In this document: piece after piece, positions 9,098 to 12,335 of the stretch
Position numbering within the stretch: the stretch's first letter is position 1
Layout of the letters: each line of letters opens with the position of its first letter
From: Podochytrium sp. JEL0797
Taxonomy: Eukaryota > Chytridiomycota > Chytridiomycetes > Chytridiales > Chytriomycetaceae
Direction: 5' to 3'
Length of the DNA: 12,335 nucleotides
Assembly: GCA_027596195.1 (NCBI GenBank)
Contig: JADGJG010000800.1
Coordinates: 1-12,335, forward strand
Made by a program: the position numbers and the translations under genes
The notes under the pieces: generated by a model
Seen by the model: only the letters and a program-made list of their open reading frames with translations
What the model was told of the DNA's origin: nothing
Databases searched by the model: none

Positions 9098-11834
9098 TCA
9101 GCCACGCTTCTTGCCACCATTCCTCCAGTTTGCCCACATGTTTTGAATCGCCGCCTTCTCCAACACAACCAAAAACAAGCCCAAAGCTGCCAAGCGGTAC
9201 GCCAACCCAATCGCAAACATGATCAACATATCTTTCACCGATTGTCCAAACGTATAACCAAACGCTTGATGCGAATACTCTTCCGCATACACTTGCGCAT
9301 ACGGATCCATCCACAACGTGAATTGCGCTTCCGCCATCCATCGATTCACACCCACATCCATCACGAACGAAAACCCGCCATCGGCGGCTTGTGAAAGGGT
9401 TGGACCGAACCCGCAGAGGCCTTCGGCAAACAGGGCTAACGTGACGGCAAGGATGGGCGCGTTTTCTCGACGTGCGACCATCGCAACCATCATTCCGAGA
9501 CCGTATACGGCGAAAAAGTTGAGGAAGATGAGGAGGTAGATGTCTCCGAGGGCGAGAGGGGGTTGAGCGAGGAGGTAGTTGAGGCCGACAAAGTGGGCGG
9601 CGGAGAGGGCCGTGCGGTAGAGGGTGCTGATGTTTTTGCCGAGGAAGTAGGCGAAACGGTTGTGGCCTGCTGAGACTTCGCGAATGTAGACGGCTTGTTC
9701 TTCCGAGAAGACTTTGACGCCTGGTGTTGCTGCTGCGAGGCAGATTGAGAGTCCGACCATTAGTCCGAACAACCCCAAGAACCAATACGTTGGAGCCGCA
9801 GAGAGTGCAGTGTACGGAACCACTAACAGCCCCACCGCGATTTCACCCCCACCCGTAGCACTACTCGCGGCCAGCCCCATGATTCCCCCGCAACAGAGTC
9901 CAACGAGAACTTCCATCACGAATCCGGACACGAGTCGGACTTGTTGCGTCATGGATCGGTTGTGGGATAACACGATTTGGCGAATAAAAGAGGCACCGCG
10001 GTCATTGGCGATTTCGTGGAGTTGCTCTGTGGACGAGAAGGAGGTGATTTGTTTGGATTCTAGCGCGGGTGCTTGAGGAGCCCAGCGTTGGACAATGGTG
10101 TCGGCTTGGAGGATTGAAGGGGAGATGTTGACGTGTTGCAGTTTTCCACGGCCTGCGAGAATGTCCATGAGGGTGTCGGCAACGTTTGTGGATGCGGGGA
10201 ATGCGAATCCGAGGGATTCAAAATATGACTTTGCGCTCGAAACGGGGCCAAAGTAGGCGGTGCGGCCTCCTGGGGCGATCATGAGGACGTCGTCAAATGA
10301 CTCAAAGATTTCAATGCGGGGTTGGTGGATTACGGCGACGATGGTGAGACCGAGACGCGAGATGGAGGAGAGGATGTTGACTGAGTCCATTGCGGCGGTG
10401 GAGTCGAGACCGGAGGTGGGTTCATCGAGGAAAACGGAGAGAGGTGCGGCGGCGAGTTCCATTCCAATGTTGACGCGCTTGCGTTGGCCGCCAGAGATTC
10501 CTCGCTCGAGAACGTTTCCGATGCGTTTGTGGGCGACATGGGACAGGCTGCAAGAGCAAATTAGATAAAATGATACTTAAAGAATCAATAATATACTCAC
10601 TTGAGTGCCATCAAAATCGCATCCACATGTTCCTCCACCTCCTTATTCGTCCATGAGTTCGGAAGCCGCGTGCGTGCCGAATACCGAATGTTCTCACGCA
10701 CAGTGAGTTCCTCAATCATGACATCTTCCTGCGGAACGTAACCAATAATCTTTTTGAACGTGTGCATCTCGGAAACCGTGTCATTGATCTTGAGAGTTCC
10801 CGACGTGCGCGCGACTCTGCCCATAAGGACATTCATGAAGGTCGTCTTTCCGGCGCCTATCCAACAAAGAAACCGTAAGTAACGCGTTTTGTTTTTTTGT
10901 TTGGACCAAAATAAGTGAAAAGCAAGAGGGTGGGAGAGAGAAACTAACCAGAAGGACCCATAATCGCCGTCATCCTCCCCGCCCGAATCTCCCCCGAAAC
11001 ACCCTTCAAAATCTCCTTCCCCCCCGCCAACGTCAACCCCAACCCTTCAAACTCATAATTCATTTGCAACCCGTCCTGGCCATGCAACGACTTGTGATAG
11101 CTCTGCGTCAAGGCCGAAATGTTTTCTTCCATCGTTGCTCCCACCGCGGAATCGAACTTGACGGGAAGGCTGGAGTCGAAGAGAGTTGTGGTGGGAGATG
11201 GGGGGGCGGTTTTGGAGGGTCTGTTGAGGGAGAGGAGGGGGGTGTTTGGGTTCGCGAGGGTGTGTTCGTGGTATCGGATCCAGCAGAATACGACCGCAAG
11301 GACAAAGTCAATGACGAATGAAATAAGGAGAAGGCCGTAGTGGAGTTGAACAATGGTTCCCGCTGGACATGTGCTCATGAAAATGCAAGGCTTGGGGGAC
11401 GAAGATCCCGAAAGGCAGTAGTGTCCGACGGGGCATACCGTCACGGTTTTGTAGTCTGGGCAAAAGAAGCCGGGGGGACAGATCATGGGTTCAAACAGAC
11501 CTTGTGGGATGTTGCAGTTCTTGCCTGTGGCTCTTGTGAGGAAGCAAATGTCTCCGGCGGGACACGCGACGGGGAACGTGGAGTTGTCCGAAAGGTCCAA
11601 GTACGGACAAAAAAACCCGGGAGTGCATGCCGTCTCAAGCGTAATGGGGAGAGTGTGGTTGAAGGTGAAGTCGAGGGGGGTTCCGATTTGGGATAAAGGG
11701 TTCGAGAAGCAGCCGAATCCCGGGCCTGCGTGTTGAGGGACGCGAGGGAGCGATGAAGGAGGAGGGAGGGTCCAGTTTTGGCCGGGGACTCGGGGACCGT
11801 TCACGAGAAAGGGGTTGCCCAGGAGTGAAAGCAT
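9098..11834 (-). CDS. ABCG-type half transporter with Cys-rich N-terminus
   Basis: Exons 11834-10949, 10856-10601 and 10547-9098 (introns 92 and 53 nt) encode 863 aa. Domain order: Cys-rich segment about 42-156 with repeated CPxG/CP motifs (GFFCPDY, CPVGHYC), one membrane helix about 166-186, linker, nucleotide-binding domain from about 256, then a multi-helix membrane domain from about 585. ATPase motifs: Walker A GPSGAGKTT (293-301), Q-loop GYVPQED, signature ISGGQRKR (398-405), Walker B LSVFLDEPTSGLDS (D422/E423), H-loop VIHQPR. NBD-before-TMD order and this N-terminus fit ABCG/White relatives such as plant ABCG24/28-like proteins. These half transporters act as dimers, usually on lipids or other hydrophobic cargo; the cargo here is unknown. 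The ATG at 11834 is the first in a frame that opens at a TGA near 11930. It gives only a weak hydrophobic start, so a signal peptide in an unseen 5' exon is possible. Confidence 0.93.
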
Positions 11835-12048
11835 TAGGAGGTGATTCTTGGGGGGGACAATGATTTCGTATATTTTCTGGCGCCTTTTAACTAGAAATTC
11901 GAACCCCGCTCGTTCTCGTCTCGTCTCGTTTTCTCTTCAATCCTAAAATTTGCTTGCTTGTTGTTTTGAACTTGACAAGCAAACACGCTTTCCTCGTTTG
12001 CGGCGCGCTTGACCACCCAGATATAAGGAATGTTCAAACTTGTTTCGT
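11835..12048. promoter_or_regulatory. Intergenic region between VPS36 and ABCG
   Basis: Both neighbours are on the minus strand, so this 214-bp gap holds the VPS36 3' end and the ABCG promoter. It contains a short CTCGT pentamer repeat around 11909-11929 and a TTATATC motif (minus strand) near 12020-12026 that could serve as a distant TATA element. Confidence 0.4.
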
Positions 12049-12053
12049 TTATT
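12048..12053 (-). terminator. Polyadenylation signal overlapping the VPS36 stop codon
   Basis: The minus strand reads CAATAAACG, and the AATAAA at 12048-12053 contains the stop TAA (12049-12051). The Nudix gene has the same arrangement, including the following CG. Confidence 0.5.
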
Positions 12054-12335
12054 GTTTTGTAAAGAAATTTTCGTAGAACCGCAAGCCCTCCACACTATCA
12101 TCGCGACACACCAACCCATACTTTTCGGTAATCTAACCAAACAAAGAAGATCAGCAAACGACCAAAAAAAATTCAGAGTATCCCCCCCCCACAAAAAACT
12201 CACCAACAACAACTCCTTCGCCAACACAATCGAAACCCCCTCCCTCGCCGCCACATCCAACGCCGTCACCCCCGCACCCCCCCCCCCCCCCCACACCCAC
12301 CCCCCCCCCCCCCGCCCCACCGCCGCAGCACCAGA
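12049..12335 (-). CDS. VPS36: ESCRT-II subunit VPS36, C-terminal part (partial)
   Basis: VPS36 is part of ESCRT-II, which sorts ubiquitinated membrane cargo into multivesicular endosomes. Two exons are visible: 12335-12204 (continuing beyond the window) and 12132-12049, joined across a 71-nt GTGAGT...TTAG intron. The joined frame reads VTALDVAAREGVSIVLAKEL, LLITEKYGLVCRDDS, VEGLRFYENFFTKQ, stop. The winged-helix end with LAKELLL and CRDDSVEGLRFY is diagnostic: human VPS36 ends with the very similar [20 protein letters not shown] and VEGLRFYPNLF. Before it the frame codes Gly/Trp/Ala-rich low complexity through two G runs (16 and 14 nt on the minus strand). This could be a real linker or badly sequenced homopolymer. 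The GLUE domain and most of the Vps22/36 core lie outside the window. Confidence 0.85.
12277..12313. repeat. Two poly-C runs in the VPS36 exon
   Basis: C runs of 16 (12277-12292) and 14 (12300-12313) lie 22 bp from the window end. The frame through them stays open, but a length error of one or two bases in either would not be visible here. Confidence 0.8.

Noticed and set aside
11943..12320. Single 126-codon minus-strand frame read straight through
   Set aside because: It reads through a clear 71-nt intron; only its first part is VPS36, and the spliced frame restores the conserved C-terminus.

Overview
This window looks like nuclear DNA of a gene-dense eukaryote. The evidence is six recognisable housekeeping-type genes split by at least 23 short GT-AG introns (53 to 211 bp), very short intergenic gaps, TATA boxes and AATAAA signals. 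A fungal-type rhomboid, a GFAT that aligns well with yeast Gfa1, and a fungal/animal-like VPS36 tail make a fungus most likely, perhaps an early-diverging zoosporic lineage. The taxon is inferred from remembered family features, not shown. The window starts inside a repeated exon and ends in long G/C homopolymers, so it may be a whole contig.

Layout, left to right. (1) 1-423: a tail-to-tail pair of nearly identical terminal coding exons of an unrecognised gene, forming a large inverted repeat with a weak third remnant between the arms. (2) 424-1088: no firm gene; it holds the U1-C 3' end and probably upstream exons of the minus-strand copy. (3) 1089-2415 (-): U1 snRNP protein C, eight exons. 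(4) 2435-3458 (+): DUF4743/Nudix hydrolase, divergent from U1-C with only 19 bp between the two start codons. (5) 3640-5223 (-): rhomboid intramembrane serine protease, three exons. (6) 5602-8466 (+): glutamine:fructose-6-phosphate aminotransferase, eleven exons, 683 aa. (7) 8712-9042 (-): broken partial duplicate of the neighbouring ABC transporter gene. (8) 9098-11834 (-): ABCG-type half transporter with a Cys-rich extracellular N-terminus. (9) 12049-12335 (-): 3' end of the ESCRT-II subunit VPS36, cut by the window end.

The genes do not form one pathway: they serve splicing, nucleotide/cofactor clean-up, membrane proteolysis, hexosamine synthesis (chitin and glycan precursors), lipid or metabolite export and endosomal sorting. 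The most unusual features are structural: the inverted exon pair with an identity gradient, the 19-bp divergent spacer with a 5-nt coding exon, and the pseudogene that the ABCG transcript would run into. I found no convincing new multi-gene system.
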